DNA from: Clusia tigrina
Lineage: Eukaryota; Arthropoda; Insecta; Diptera; Clusiidae
Direction: 5' to 3'
DNA length: 64,000 nucleotides
NCBI GenBank assembly: GCA_920105625.2
Contig: OV050030.1
Span: forward strand, 67,361,807-67,425,806
In this document: positions 24,862 to 37,674 of the stretch, piece by piece
How positions within the stretch are numbered: the stretch's first letter is position 1
Layout: the number at the start of each line of letters is the position of its first letter
Made by a program: the position numbers and the translations under genes
Notes under the pieces: model-generated
The model's database searches: none
Seen by the model: only the letters and a program-made list of their open reading frames with translations
What the model was told of the DNA's origin: nothing

Positions 24862-26988
24862 GTGGATACCCAAGATAAGCAGAAAACCGCGTTCAGCACC
24901 GGTTTAGGCCATTATGAGTTTAATAGAATGCCGTTTGGATTAACAGGAGCACCGGCTACCTTCCAACGGCTACTGAACCATGTGCTAACCGGCTTACAAG
25001 GGTTAGATTGTTTTGTGTATCTGGATGATATTGTAATTTATGGGAAGAACTTGCAGCAGCATTCGCAACGCTTCTGCAAGGTGCTCCAGAAATTACGAGA
25101 ACACAATTTGAAATTGAACACGGAGAAGTGTCAATTTTTGCGAAGAGAGTTGGTTTATTTAGGCCATCGTTGCTCAGAAGCAGGAGCACTGCCTGACCCG
25201 CAGAAGGTGGAATGCGTTAAGAATTTAGCGGTTCCAAGAAATAGAAAAGAAGTGCAAGCATTCCTAGGACTAGTGAACTATTATAGAAAGTTCGTGGAAG
25301 GACTAGCCGGAATTGCGTTGCCAGTGAATAAGTTGCTACGAAAAGAAGCAAAGTTCGAATGGACAGAGAGCTGTCAGCAATCATTCGAGAGGCTAAAAGA
25401 AATAATTAGCTCGCCACCAATTTTGGCGTACCCCGACTTGGAGCAAACTTTTTTGTTGACCACTGATGCTAGCAATGAAGCATTAGGGGCAGTATTGTCG
25501 CAAGGGGAAGTCGGTAATGACCGACCAATAGCATTCGCAAGCAGAGCGCTTGGCGACACGGAGAAGAGATACTCCACAATAGAAAAGGAATTTCTAGCCA
25601 TAGTATGGGCTACGAAGAATTTTAGAGCATATCTGCTAGGACGCCCATTTAGGATATATACTGATCACCAGCCGTTAAGAGGCATAGCCAATTTGAAAGA
25701 CCAAACGTCTAGGCTAGCCAGGTTCAGACACAAATTGTCTGAGTATGATTTTGAAATCATATACAAACCTGGTAAACAGAATCTGAATGCGGACGCACTC
25801 AGCAGAGTACCGCAGGCACAGAAGGTATCAGTAGTGCAAACGAGGGCCAAAGCACGGTCAGATAAGGAGAAGGCCGAGAGAATTCTAAGGGATAAAATTG
25901 ATGCAACAAGAAATGTTAGCAATGCGGGTGACGCTGCTAATGAACAAGGTGCCAGTAGTGTGGAATGGCTGGAAGATATAAAGGATATCCAGGCTGTGTT
26001 AAAGGCTTTCCATGATTCGCCTCTAGGAGGGCAGCAAGGATTTTGGAAAACTCATGACAGAATTAGGCGAGTATACGGATGGAAAGGTATGCTCAAGGAC
26101 ATTAAAAAATATATAAAGAGTTGTCCAAAATGTCAGGCCAACAAAAGTTCAAGGCTGACAAAGATGACAATGGTGTTAACGGACACACCAAAACAACCAT
26201 TTGATAAGGTTCATATGGATATTGTAGGTATTTTACCTGAGACTGTTTCGGGCAATAAATACATCTTGACGTTCCAAGACGATTTCTCAAAGTATATGGC
26301 GTGCGTGGCTATACCCGATGCTGAAGCAAGTACGGTGGCCAAAGCATTCTTTGATGAAATTATAGCACGATACAACATACCTAAAGTTTTGATAACCGAC
26401 AATGGTTCAAATTTCGTATCAAAACTATTCTCAGAAACGTGTAAAATGCTGGGAATCAAGAAGTTGCACATAACACCATATCATCCACAGGCGAATGGCT
26501 CACTGGAACGTAGTCATCGACCTCTGGCCGAGTACTTGCGCAGCTTTGCCAAGGAAGACGGCTCGAATTGGGATCAATGGTTGACCACTGCAATGCATGT
26601 ACACAATAATACGATACATGTATCAACGAAGCAAACTCCGTTCAGGACTCTCTATGGGTTTGATTTTAACATGCCAGCAAATCTGAAGCGCAAATGTGCG
26701 CCTGTATACAATGCTGATGACCCGAATAAAGTGCAAAATTATCAGCTACAGCGAGCGCACGAGTTGGTCAGAGCAAACCAGGATTGTGCTAAACGAGTAG
26801 CCAGGGAAGCCTACAACAAGGTACTAAACCCAGTCGTTTTTAACGTGGGTGATCAAGTACTAATGAAGAATCAGGCTAGGAGAAACAAATTCTCACCTAT
26901 GTGGATAGGTCCGTATGTAGTAGCAGAGATCCGAAGCCCAGTTACAACAGTCGTAACGATTAAGGGAAAAAATAAAAAAGCTACATAA
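24862..26988 (+). CDS. Gypsy copy A Pol (RT C-terminal part, RNase H, integrase), 708 codons open
   Basis: Partial Pol. Reverse transcriptase begins at FNRMPFGLTGAPATFQ, with YLDD at residues 53-56. RNase H shows TTDASNEALGAVL and a DADALSRV linker. Integrase has HDSPLGGQQGFWKTHDR ... CPKCQ (zinc region ~375-430) and a DDE core D453 (HMDIVG), D513 (TDNGSNF), E549 (LERSHR), 35-residue spacing. It ends after a GPYVV module. No stops in 2.1 kb, unlike copies B and C, although the fingers and first part of the palm are missing. The ATG is simply the first methionine after the truncation, not a real start. Confidence 0.9.
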   Translation: MDTQDKQKTAFSTGLGHYEFNRMPFGLTGAPATFQRLLNHVLTGLQGLDCFVYLDDIVIYGKNLQQHSQRFCKVLQKLREHNLKLNTEKCQFLRRELVYLGHRCSEAGALPDPQKVECVKNLAVPRNRKEVQAFLGLVNYYRKFVEGLAGIALPVNKLLRKEAKFEWTESCQQSFERLKEIISSPPILAYPDLEQTFLLTTDASNEALGAVLSQGEVGNDRPIAFASRALGDTEKRYSTIEKEFLAIVWATKNFRAYLLGRPFRIYTDHQPLRGIANLKDQTSRLARFRHKLSEYDFEIIYKPGKQNLNADALSRVPQAQKVSVVQTRAKARSDKEKAERILRDKIDATRNVSNAGDAANEQGASSVEWLEDIKDIQAVLKAFHDSPLGGQQGFWKTHDRIRRVYGWKGMLKDIKKYIKSCPKCQANKSSRLTKMTMVLTDTPKQPFDKVHMDIVGILPETVSGNKYILTFQDDFSKYMACVAIPDAEASTVAKAFFDEIIARYNIPKVLITDNGSNFVSKLFSETCKMLGIKKLHITPYHPQANGSLERSHRPLAEYLRSFAKEDGSNWDQWLTTAMHVHNNTIHVSTKQTPFRTLYGFDFNMPANLKRKCAPVYNADDPNKVQNYQLQRAHELVRANQDCAKRVAREAYNKVLNPVVFNVGDQVLMKNQARRNKFSPMWIGPYVVAEIRSPVTTVVTIKGKNKKAT

Positions 26989-29782
26989 TAATTTGTTGAA
27001 ATTATTCCACATTAGAACACACAACTAAACGCATGTGTTAGCAGTGTTTTACGAGTGTAAACACAATAATAACAACGTAAACATGTACGTGTGTGTATCA
27101 AATAACACACACAGCTCCGATTTTCAAAGTCAAGGCCAGCAGAAGTGTGCCAATTAAACTCAAGCAAGTAAAGTTGACGTAATAAAAATGTGCTTATTAT
27201 GCACTATGGCCGAACGAAGCACAGTAGGGAAAAATATATTTTTTTAAAATATTAAATGATAAATATTGCACGTAATTAAAAAATAAAATAAGATAGTAAG
27301 ACAGTCGTGGGTAAGTAATATAAAACTTCGAATATGTACATACATACATACGGCAGTGTATGCACTGAAATTCGACGCATGCGCGTTAACGCCAGGCAAC
27401 GGAACTGCTGGTGAAGTAAGTATGTATATATGTGTATAAGGTAAAGAATGAATGTACGAATGTATATTTAAAGAATTAAGTATTCTAGTTAAGAGGAATG
27501 GGTATGTGCGTATGTATATTTTTGCAGATACTGTAGTCGGCTATATGTAAATATACTCGTACATAGGTTTTTACTGTTTATTGATTAGGAAATTAGCGTA
27601 TGGAAATTTGAATAAAAGTATATGTTGGGATATAAAAAAAAAATGTATAGTTATTTGGGGAAAATAACATTAGCAATTAATTCTAGGTAATTTAAAGCGC
27701 CTCGAATGTATGTATGTAGCCATATACGAGCTAATTACAGGATGGAAAATAGAATCGTTAATGGATATATACATAGCAGGCTAGAAGTAAATTTAAATAA
27801 AAAGTCAATTGTATGCGATGAAAGATATAGTCATGCAATGGACAATGTTTTCACATAAACGGGTTTATCTTAAATATTCTGGTTTATGTCAGGGGGCAAC
27901 AGAATTTGATCAGAATTGAAAAATTTAAAAAGATATATAAAAAGAGAAATGATATGAAAGGAATAATGAATTGTCTAAAGAAAAGAAAAAATAAATAATA
28001 AATTTATCTTTATGTACTCGCTTATGTAACAGGCACTAGTTTTGCCAAGAGTTGATATAAAAAAATTTTTTTTGGGCGGCATATAATTTAATTAGAAAAT
28101 AATTGTTATGTATGAAGCAAATTGTTGTAAAATGTATATATTTGAGAAGGATTTAAAGTTTTAATGCCGCTAACAATTTAAAGAAAATTGTATCATAAAT
28201 AATTAATAATATTTGTAAAGAAAACTGTTTTTATTACTAATTTATAGTTTGGTTATTAAGACGTATTAGATATACGATATATAAATTTAAATAACACACA
28301 AAATTTACTATTTTCGTTAGCAAAAATATTAAAAATGAAATAAATGTAATAGCCAGTAAGAATAATTAAAACTCGGCAAGTCCGATAAGTTAAGCGTATT
28401 GTTTTTAGATAGTCAGGCGTTGGTGAACAAACAAGGACATCTGGTTGGTTCAATATGGTTCAGCATGAACTTGGAAGGGACTTCCTGCAGTGTCGAAGAC
28501 TGAGTAAGATGTTAACCAACATCCAGGAGACCAGTAGATGAAATGCAAGAGCAGCGAACAAAAATCTGACTGAATAAGAAGAAGTGAGAAGACGTGGAAG
28601 AAGGGTAATCAGTAAGCCGCAAAATGATAATACGAAATTTGCAACGATGATGTCCAGAGATAATTTTTGGTTGAAAAAAAAAATGAAAACGAAATTAGTG
28701 AGAATTCATTTTTATATGAAAGAGTGAAAAAGCTTTCAACTTCCCATGTGCGAGATGACTACGAACTAAGCTTATAAAAAAATGGAGATGGTATCGGCCG
28801 AATAGAAGAGTCTCTATCTGACTAGTAAAAGTCTAATAATACTTGAGTTTTATTGCATAACTGACGAAATGGCATGAAAAACACTAACATGTACGTTGTC
28901 CGGATAAAAAAATCCAACGTGTCTGCCATTATTACATATATCAGTATGTATATTGTATTATTGTCTATAATGAAGAAGAGATAATTTTCGCCAAAACCCG
29001 AGGTTACTCCGTAATTTCACCGAAAAACGGCTACAATAACAATAACAGCCACAACTACCATCGTTCATTTAGCTTCGCAGAATAGTCTCCTGGCGCAAAA
29101 AATCGTTTTAACCACGAAAAGATCGAGCATAACATAGCCAAGCTTTAGCGGCTAAACTTCGTAACGATTTCTCCAATGAGAAAATATCCATTGTCACTTA
29201 CTAAGCGAATAACGAATATTTATTTTGACTTCGTCAGAAGCGCATCTAGTCGCGCAAGCTTGCATCATTTTTTACGTACCGGTCCAGAAAGAAGGGGGTT
29301 GTATGCAAAGTTCATCGAAGGACTTCACTCTGACAACGACGGTCGTCAACTGGACCAGCAGGTAGCAGAGGGTACAGTATAATATAAGGTTTTAGGTATA
29401 GAATAGAATTGTGTTATTGTTTAGATGTTTGTATATATACGCCAATGAGAAAAGAGTCAATGAAAGACCAAATTATAAAAAGGGGATTATAAAAAAAATA
29501 ATGATGGATAATAATAAGAAAAAAACAAAAACAAAGTAAACAAAAAAATACAAGAAAGAAAACTACAAAAGAAAATAAAAGCTAGAGAAAAAGAAATATA
29601 TGGAAAAGAAAATAATAAAAAAGAAAAAAAAAACCGTGATAGAACCCAAATAAGGCGATTTCATGGAAAAAATAAAACAAATTATATATATGTACTATAG
29701 AGTTAAAAACAGTGCAAGAAAAATATTGTAGAGATTTTATGGAAGTTAGTTGCACTAACTTCTTTCAGAAAGAGGGGAGGGA
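26989..29782 (+). other. Gypsy copy A post-pol region, no usable env
   Basis: AT-rich. Collinear by eye with 33080-34620 of copy B in its first 1.1 kb. Where copy B carries env remnants, copy A has unrelated or deleted sequence. A short homologous stretch returns at ~29220-29380 before the A-rich segment (29480-29640). No domain recognised in the 68-codon frame at 29176. Confidence 0.6.
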
Positions 29783-30185
29783 TGTTGTGAGTTAGAATCA
29801 AGCTACCTACGCGTAGTTGACTCACAGCAACGGCTCCTATTAAATTCATTAAGAGAGCACATATTTTTAGGGTGCAAATATTGTAAATAATAGTATTTAT
29901 GCATTAATTATGATGTAAACATTTAGGGTGTCACAGTTCCGCAGTCAAGCTGACGAGGGGCATTTAGAATGCACCGACGACACTTTTACTGAAGTAGGTC
30001 GGTTGGCTTGAGCAACTGACACCAAATAACAATTGCATAACCGGAACACCAGAAAAGTCAAGACGTAGACTGTAATGTTCATCTGTAAATAGTATATAAG
30101 GACTAGTATTTTAAGAATAAAGCTGCTCGTTGTTTTAAACCTAAAATAGTGCAGTGCTCATTTAAGAAAGTGGTGTAGGTTTACA
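29783..30185 (+). repeat. LTR shared by gypsy copies A and B (403 bp)
   Basis: TG...CA (tgttgtgagttagaatcaag to gtaggtttaca). The polypurine tract at 29768-29782 lies on its left. The sequence to the right leads into gag-like sequence of copy B. It serves as 3' LTR of A and 5' LTR of B. Contains TATATAAG at 30093-30100 and AATAAA at 30116-30121. Confidence 0.85.
30093..30121 (+). promoter_or_regulatory. LTR TATA box and polyadenylation signal
   Basis: tatataag (30093-30100) followed 15 nt later by aataaa (30116-30121). This spacing suits an LTR promoter with a short R region. Prediction from motifs only. Confidence 0.5.
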
Positions 30186-31056
30186 GGTTCCCGCGACTGG
30201 ACATTCCAGAGGACGTCTCTCGCCGACAAGCAGATAAGGACTCCAACAAAGCCCAACAAAGGGACCAGGGAAACTTCCAGCTGCTCATTCGCGGCCAATA
30301 GACCAGAAAGCCAAAAGAAAGGAAGAAAGAATTAGGCCAGAAGTACGTGTAACCAATAATGTAAGAATTACATTCCAGGAGAAGGAGGAGCAAGAGGCTC
30401 TCCAATACCACGTACCGAGAAATGCAGGAACAATGGCTCAAGATACGGAGGAGCAAGAGTCTCTCCGGGAAAAATTTTTGAATGCGTATTGATTTGTTTA
30501 ACTGTGATGATTCTATTACCTAGGTTAAGTTTTAATAAGGTAAGAAAGTATAGGCCAATTGCCGCGAACGCAGTACGAGAGTGTATATTTAAGATATTCA
30601 TGGTAATTTTTAGGGAGTATAGGATCGTAAAGGATAACTGCGGTGCATGGAGGAAAAAACTTGAAGAGTTAGGAAGCAGATACGCGTCCATGTAGGGAAC
30701 AAAAGGACGTTGCTTCGTTGTAAGCAGAACGGGAAACGCATTCATTGAGATACCCAGCAAGAAGCAGCTCGCGGAAAGCTAGTGCTTTTGGTAGATTTAG
30801 GGGCGGACAGAAGCCTCGTAAAATCTAGTGTGTTACGGGAGTGGCTGGGGATTAAGCAGACGGACGTAAGAACGCTTAACGGATCTTTGGAGGTTGCATC
30901 AGGACACTGGGGTCGCTCAGAATAGGGCACAGCGACGTTAAGAGCATGAGTTTTACAGTGCACGCAGTGGAATTGGATAAGGAAGGTATTGCCTTGGAAC
31001 TCACCAATAATTTTTATACCAAAGAAGGGGGTGCTCAGGGTTAGAAGAAGTGGAGA
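30186..31056 (+). pseudogene. Copy B gag/protease remnant
   Basis: No long frame. Around 30775-30830 the text LLVDLGADRSLVKS is readable, matching the flap side of a gypsy aspartic protease (normally LVDTGA/S). The rest is too decayed to assign residue by residue. Confidence 0.5.
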
Positions 31057-33080
31057 ATGGTCGTTGATTTTAGGAAATTGAACGACACCAATATCGAGCA
31101 GATGTTCCCGATACCAAGCATAGAAGAAGTCCTGGATCAACTAGGACACAGTAAATATTTTTTTACAACTGATTTAGCGATTGGCTACCATCACGTTCTG
31201 GTGGATACCGAAGATAAGCAAAATACCTCGTTTAGCACTGGTTTAGGGCATTGTGAATTTAATAGAATGCTGTTTGGATTAACAGGAGCACCGGCTACCT
31301 TCCAAAGGGTAATGAATCATGTGCTTACAGGTTTGCAAGGGTTAGATTGTTTTGTGTATCTCGATGATATTGCAATTTATGGGAAGAACTTGCAACAGCA
31401 TTCGCAACGCTTGTGCAAAGTGCTCCAGCAATTAGAAGAACACAATCTGAAATTGAACATGGAGAATTGTAAATTTTTGCGAAGAGAGGTGGTTTAATTA
31501 GGCCATCGTTGCTCAGAAGCCGGCACACTGCCTGACCCGCAGAAGGTGGAATGCGTAGAAATTTTGCAATTACGAGGAATAGAAAGGAAGTGCAAGCATT
31601 CCTAGGACTAGTGAACTATTACAGAAAGTTCGTAGAAGGACTACCCGGAATTGCGTTGCCGATTAATAAGCTGCAACGCAAAGAAGCTGTTCGAATGGAC
31701 AGAGAGCTGTCAGCAAGCATTCGAGAGGCTAAAAGAAATAGTCAGCTCGCAACCGTTTTTGGCGTACCCCGACTTTGAGCAAACTTTTTTGTTGACCACT
31801 AATGCTAGCAATGAAGCATTCGGGGCAGTGTTGTCTCAAGGGGATGTCAGTAGTGAGGACCAATAGCATTCGCAAGCAGAGTGCTTAGTGATACGGAGAA
31901 GAGATACTCCACAATAGAGAAAGAATTTGTAGCCATAGTGTGGGCTACGAAGAATTTTAGGGCTTATCTGCTAGGACGCCCATTTTAAATATATACCGAT
32001 CAATACCCGTTGAGAGGCATAGCGAATTTGAAAGACTAAATGTCTAGGCTAGCCAGGTTCAGACACAAATTGTCTGAGTATTATTTTGAAATCATATACA
32101 AACCTGGGAAAAAGAATCTCAATGCGGGTGCCCTCAGCAGAGTACCGCAGGCACAGAAGATATAAGTAGTGCAAACTAGGGCCAAAGCGAAGTCAGAGAA
32201 GGAGAAACCCGGGAGAAGTCAAGAGGGTATAAGTGATGCGACAAGAGATGTGAGTCATGAGGGTGGCGATGCCCATAAACAAACAACAAGTAGTGTGGAA
32301 TGGCTAGAGAATGAAAAAGATGTCCAGGCAGGTTTCCATGATTCACCTCTAGGTGGACACCAGGGATTCTGGAAAACCCATGACAGAATTAGGCGAGTAT
32401 ACGGATGGAAAGGTATGCACAGAGACATAAAATATATGTAAAGAGTTGCCCAAAATGTTAGGCCAATAAGAGTTCGAGGCTAACAAAGATGCCAATGGTG
32501 TTAACTGACCACCGAAATGGATATTGTAGGTATTTTACCTGAGATAGTTTCGGGATATAAGTACACCTTGATACATCTGAGTACATCTTCAAAGATGATT
32601 TCTAAAAGTATCTCGCATGTGTAGCAATATCTGGTGCATAGGCGAGTACGGTAGCTAAAGCATTTTTTGATGAGATTATAGCACGATATAAGATACCAAA
32701 AGTTTTGATAACCGACAAAGTTTCAAATTTTGTATCGAAAATGTTCTCAGAAACTTGTAAGATGCTGAGAATCAAGAAATTGCACATAACACCATATCAT
32801 CCATAGGCGAAATAAAGTGTGGAAATATCAGCTACAGCGAGCGGACGAGTTGGTTAGAGAAAACCAAGATCGAGCTAAACGGGTAGCCAGGTAAGCCTAC
32901 AACAAGGTATTAAACCCAGTAGTCTTTCATGTGGGTGACTAAGTACTCATGAAGAATCAGGCTAGGAGAAACAGGTTCTCAGCTATTTGGATAGGTCCGT
33001 ATTTGGTAGCAGAGTTTCTCAGCTTAGTTACAACAGTCGTAACAATTAAAGACGAGCCCAAAAAACTCAACAATAATTTA
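31057..33080 (+). pseudogene. Copy B pol remnant (RT, RNase H, integrase)
   Basis: Reverse transcriptase is readable at 31057-31497 (VVDFRKLNDT, TTDLAIGYHHVLVDTED, FVYLDDIAIYGKN). It is cut by a stop at 31495 and a frameshift near 31550, then continues through KEVQAFLGLVNYYRKFVEGL. RNase H pieces appear at 31740-32160 (TTNASNEAFGAV, where the catalytic Asp is Asn). Integrase zinc region at ~32330-32440, then a deletion near 32510 and another near 32810 that removes the third acidic residue. At least eight breaks. Non-functional. Confidence 0.9.
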
Positions 33081-34980
33081 TTAAAATTGTTCCATTTGCG
33101 AACTAACAATTAAAGACATGTGTTGACGGTGTTTTGCAACTGTAAACACAAGAAGAACAACGAAAGCAAACTGATATCTGGTAGGTACGCCAAGTAAACT
33201 CAGGCGAGTAAAAATGACTTAATATAAATATGCTCATTAGCCACTATAGTCGAATGAAGTGCAGTAGAGAAAATAAAAGAAACATATTTTTTTTATATAT
33301 TAAATAATAGAAAAGTTTCATTAAAAATTAAAAATTATAAGACAGCTGTGGGTAAGAAATATGCAACTAGGCGTAAAGTATATAAACACATGCTTGCGGC
33401 AGTTATTGCTGGGAATACTGATACTACTAATCTGGAAAAATAAATATGTATAAAAAAGAACGAACGTATAAACATTTTTGCATTTATTTATAGTATTTAT
33501 TTTGTATAATATTTATTATGAATCACTATAATACTTCAGCATCATTAATGGGTTCGCAGTTGGGAAGCCTGGAACAGTGCTATTTCGTTTCGTCCCCCCA
33601 GCATTTTGGTGGCAGTGTGCACCATAGGCATCGCCTCCTCAATCAGGGTTTTCAACACCTGGGTGTGATTGAGCGTGCAGTACCCCAAATTAGTTACAGC
33701 TGTTACAAGCCGAAAGACGACTCGCTAGCAAAAGACGATGAACGATTGATGGAAATACGCTACAAAAGCGGGGTTTTATAAGCAAATTTCCCAACGGTGT
33801 TAAGCTGACCAATAAAAAAGAATTGTACAAAGTAGGATGGCTGACAGGGCAAAATGTAACGAACATGTGTCGAAATACAAGACAAATGCGGGACGGGGTC
33901 AGTGCACGAGAAATAAGGTAAAATAGCTGAATTGCAATGCGGAAATATTTTATTGATTCAGCTATAAAATCAATGAGCAGGTTACTATGTAGTATGCTTA
34001 CGCTACCAATAATTTTTTGAATATCGTGGGTACCCTACTTTCTCTTTTCGGTCACTAGAGGCATACACAGTGTATATTTCAATAAGTAAGTATTCCAGTT
34101 AAGAGGAATGAGTATGTACGTATAAGTAAGTATATAGGGACATACTATGAGAAATTGGGAATTGCAGATATACTCGTATACATACTACAGCAGGGTACAT
34201 GTAAATATGATATAGTATGTAAATGTAAATATACTTCAATTTGTCTGTTTATCTCTTAGGAAATTAGCGTGTGGGAAGTTGAAAAATAATATGTATTTAT
34301 ATGTTGAAATAGAAGAATATATTTAGATTAATATTTCAACATTATGTAATAACTGTAGCGATTAATTCTAAGCAATTAAAATTGCCAGGAATGTATGTAT
34401 GTAGTCATATACGAGCGAGTTACAGGGTGTAGGAAAATACACTGGTTTATGGATATATACATACCAGGCGATAATGATAAGTAATTAAAATAAAGTATGC
34501 GATGCACAATGGAGTCATACAATTGACAGAGTTTTGACATAAACGGGGTTATATCAAATATTTTTGTTTATGTCGGAGGTGCATATGGATTTGCTGGGAA
34601 TTGAAAAATTTTAAAAGATATAAGTGGCAACTAAAATTGGTCGGGTGTTAAAGAACAACAAGAAATAATTCTTGCCCAGAGTTAAATAAAGTAAAGTTGG
34701 AGCCCTATATGGCGTTGTCAACGAATAGTCCGGTCCTCTTTTCCTGTGGGATATAGTAACAAATCCCGTAATGTAAGGGGAAAAGGCGAGTGGATGTTAG
34801 TTGAATGCTGTAGCATTCAACTGTAGAATAATTATATTATAAAAGTACATTTCTTGGTATTTAGGAATAAGCATAAGTTAGGTGTAAATTTTTTTTAAAT
34901 ATGTACGGTTCTAGATAATATTACTGATCAGGGGGATCAACGGAATTTTTGCAGGAGGGCTGTTAGACAAAGTACCCAAC
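33081..34980 (+). other. Copy B spacer between pol and env
   Basis: AT-rich and non-coding. Its parts match 27300-28000 of copy A. An 87-codon frame at 33518-33781 has no recognisable domain. Normally this region would hold the env splice acceptor and start. Confidence 0.5.
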
Positions 34981-36482
34981 ATGGACATATTATTAGACAC
35001 AACAGGAGAAGTGTGGTTCGCCAACGACTGTTGGGAAATTCTGACTGAGTTGCCACGAACACAGTTGAAGTTGAAGACATGCAGGAGATAACCAGAAAGT
35101 TATGTAAGAAACATGCAGCGGCCAGCGGTACTGAGCTAAGGCGTAGACGCTATGCTTCAAAACAGGTAGTAGGGGCAATAATAAAAAGGTTTCTGAAGAA
35201 AGAAAAGTCACTGTCTCTTCGCAGGTAGAATACGCAGGTCACTAATAAACGCTGGCGGTGAAATACTGAACGGGGCGATAGGAACCATGGACCACCAAGT
35301 TTCGGACCGCATTTATGCTCACCTGCAGGAGCTCGATACTAAGCAAGCGAAAACATTATCATTGCTAGGAAAAGAAGTAATCGGGATGAGAATAGGGTAC
35401 CAGGATCTACATGAAGCAGTGAATATAACCTTCAAAGAGCTGGAGCAGATGCACTCAGCAACAAACGGAGATAGTGGTGCTTGACGACCTGCTACCTGGT
35501 CTACCTGAGCTAATCAAAGCAGCGCCAACGTCGACTAAAGGCAGAACGTGGTATAGTGAGGCGCCGGGGCGGTTCTACGAACTAGCCGAGGTTCAAACTG
35601 AAGACGCGGAGAAGGGCCTAAGAGTGGTTATAAAAATTCCGGTACCACTATTGGAATTATTTACGATGCACAAGGTTTACCCTATCCCCAAACGTTTGAA
35701 CCAAGATTGGTGCGTATTACCAACGACAAGATACGACTACGTAGCCGCAGTCGCAGGAGGGCTATCGGGTTGTCCACAGAGGCAGAGGAAAATAACCGGT
35801 GGGTGGACACAACAAAACTCTAAGTTACCACCCTGGAAAATTAATAACCCGACCAAGCAACTATTGCGAAATAGAAGTCCTAAAACATGAACGAGTCCAG
35901 TGCGATCACATAACCATTCCAGCAACGGGATGAATTCTGGTAGCTACCCGAAATATAAATATAGGTGGCTCTACCATTTTGACGACCCAGTGACATTTAC
36001 GGCGTTGTGTTCAGACGGGACCACACGTTTGGAGCTGAGAGGCACCGGCTTTTTGAGAGATAAAGCACGGTGCAGAACCATAGGTAAAGCAATAAAAGTA
36101 CACAGAGCACAAGAAGAGTCATGGTACAACTTCTCGACATCCGTCATGGGAACAGGCAGAGTAATACCAAAACTACAGGAACTACTGGAAAACCTGAAAC
36201 AAGTGAATTCTAACCACACAAACAACACCAGACACGGTCTCGCTCATGCACTTCCAGGACCTACGGAGAACTCTAACCATAAATAGCATAGCAATCAGCG
36301 ACCTGGTAAAGGAGGCCGAAGATGTTGTATCACACCTCGCCAAGTCCTACGAGAAAATTCACACCTGGATGAAGGGGGGAGTGGGCGGCAAAGTCGAGCT
36401 CCTCCTATCACTAATGTTAATGATGACCTTTATAGCGAAAAAAAGGCGCACTACAGGAGCCTTTCTTCGGGAACTCGAATAG
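34981..36482 (+). pseudogene. Errantivirus-type env remnant, four broken pieces
   Basis: Pieces in three frames together resemble the F-like fusion glycoprotein of insect errantiviruses. A basic site followed by a glycine-rich hydrophobic segment is near 35230-35290. Next comes a heptad-like helical segment (35290-35460), then the conserved ectodomain around 35560-35750 with its PIPKRLNQ-type core. A cysteine-bearing domain with RGTGFLRDKARC lies near 36030-36075. A hydrophobic membrane segment (LLLSLMLMMTFI) followed by a basic tail is at ~36400-36450. Frameshifts near 35475, 35890 and 36270 and upstream stops near 35090-35180 break it. Described as it stands; it cannot make an envelope. Confidence 0.75.
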
Positions 36483-36931
36483 ACCGCAGAGGCACAACAT
36501 CCACCCCGACAACGTCTCTCGTTAGGCGGACCAGCAGAGGCCGCAGTGTAATATATAATATGCTTATTACCTATTCTTTAAAGTTTTGTTTGTACGCCAA
36601 TTAGAAAAGAGTCAATGAAGGACTAAAACAAAAAACCGGGAAATAAAAAAGAAGAATAGGACAGAAAATAAAATAAGTACAAAAAAATAATAAAACTACA
36701 CAAAATAAAAGAATAAATTTAAAACAAATTAAAAAATATAAACAATACAAAATATAAAAGAGATAGAGACAATGATAGAACCCAAAATAAGGCGATTTAA
36801 AAAAAAATTTAAATATATATATGTATTATAGGATTAGTAAAATGCACAAAATTCTTTACGGTACAAGAAGAATATTATAGATATTCATTAAAAGTCAGTT
36901 GCACTACCTTCTTCTACAAAGAGGGGAGGGA

Positions 36932-37178
36932 TGTTGTGTGTCAGAATCAAGCTACCTGTGCATAGTTGACTAACAGCACCAACTCCACATAGACATTACA
37001 CACTTCGTGTAGTTAACATTTATAAGTATTACAATGGAACTAATTAATAAAGCACTTATTTTTTTAGGGTGCAAATATTATAAATAAATAGTATTTATTT
37101 ATTAGTATATGAACTTTTAAAGTGTCACAGTTCCTCAATCAAGCTGACAACGGGCATTGGAATTTAGAATGCACCACT
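36932..37178 (+). repeat. Copy B 3' LTR, truncated
   Basis: Starts tgttgtgtgtcagaatcaag after the polypurine tract acaaagaggggaggga. It follows the shared LTR through ttagggtgcaaatatt and gaatgcacc, then stops at about 37178; the TATA box and aataaa part are missing. A 60-bp insertion-like difference lies at 36985-37045. Confidence 0.8.
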
Positions 37179-37672
<494 letters not shown>

Positions 37673-37674
37673 TA

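Larger units (their letters stand above)
24862..29782 (+). mobile_element. Gypsy copy A, 5'-truncated, env lost
   Basis: Starts inside reverse transcriptase and has an open pol frame to 26988, then ~2.8 kb without coding capacity, then polypurine tract aaagaggggaggga and LTR at 29783. It matches copy B over pol and the post-pol region (for example ttaagaggaatgggtatgtg, the catataaacgggtttat-like block and the atgtatgtagccatatacgag block). Confidence 0.85.
30186..37178 (+). mobile_element. Gypsy/errantivirus copy B, decayed, with env remnants
   Basis: Follows the shared LTR without interruption: gag/protease debris (30186-31056), broken pol (31057-33060), AT-rich spacer, env remnants (34981-36482), polypurine tract (~36918-36931) and a 3' LTR truncated at ~37178. 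The order gag-pol-env with an LTR at each end is that of an insect errantivirus. Heavily mutated. Confidence 0.8.
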
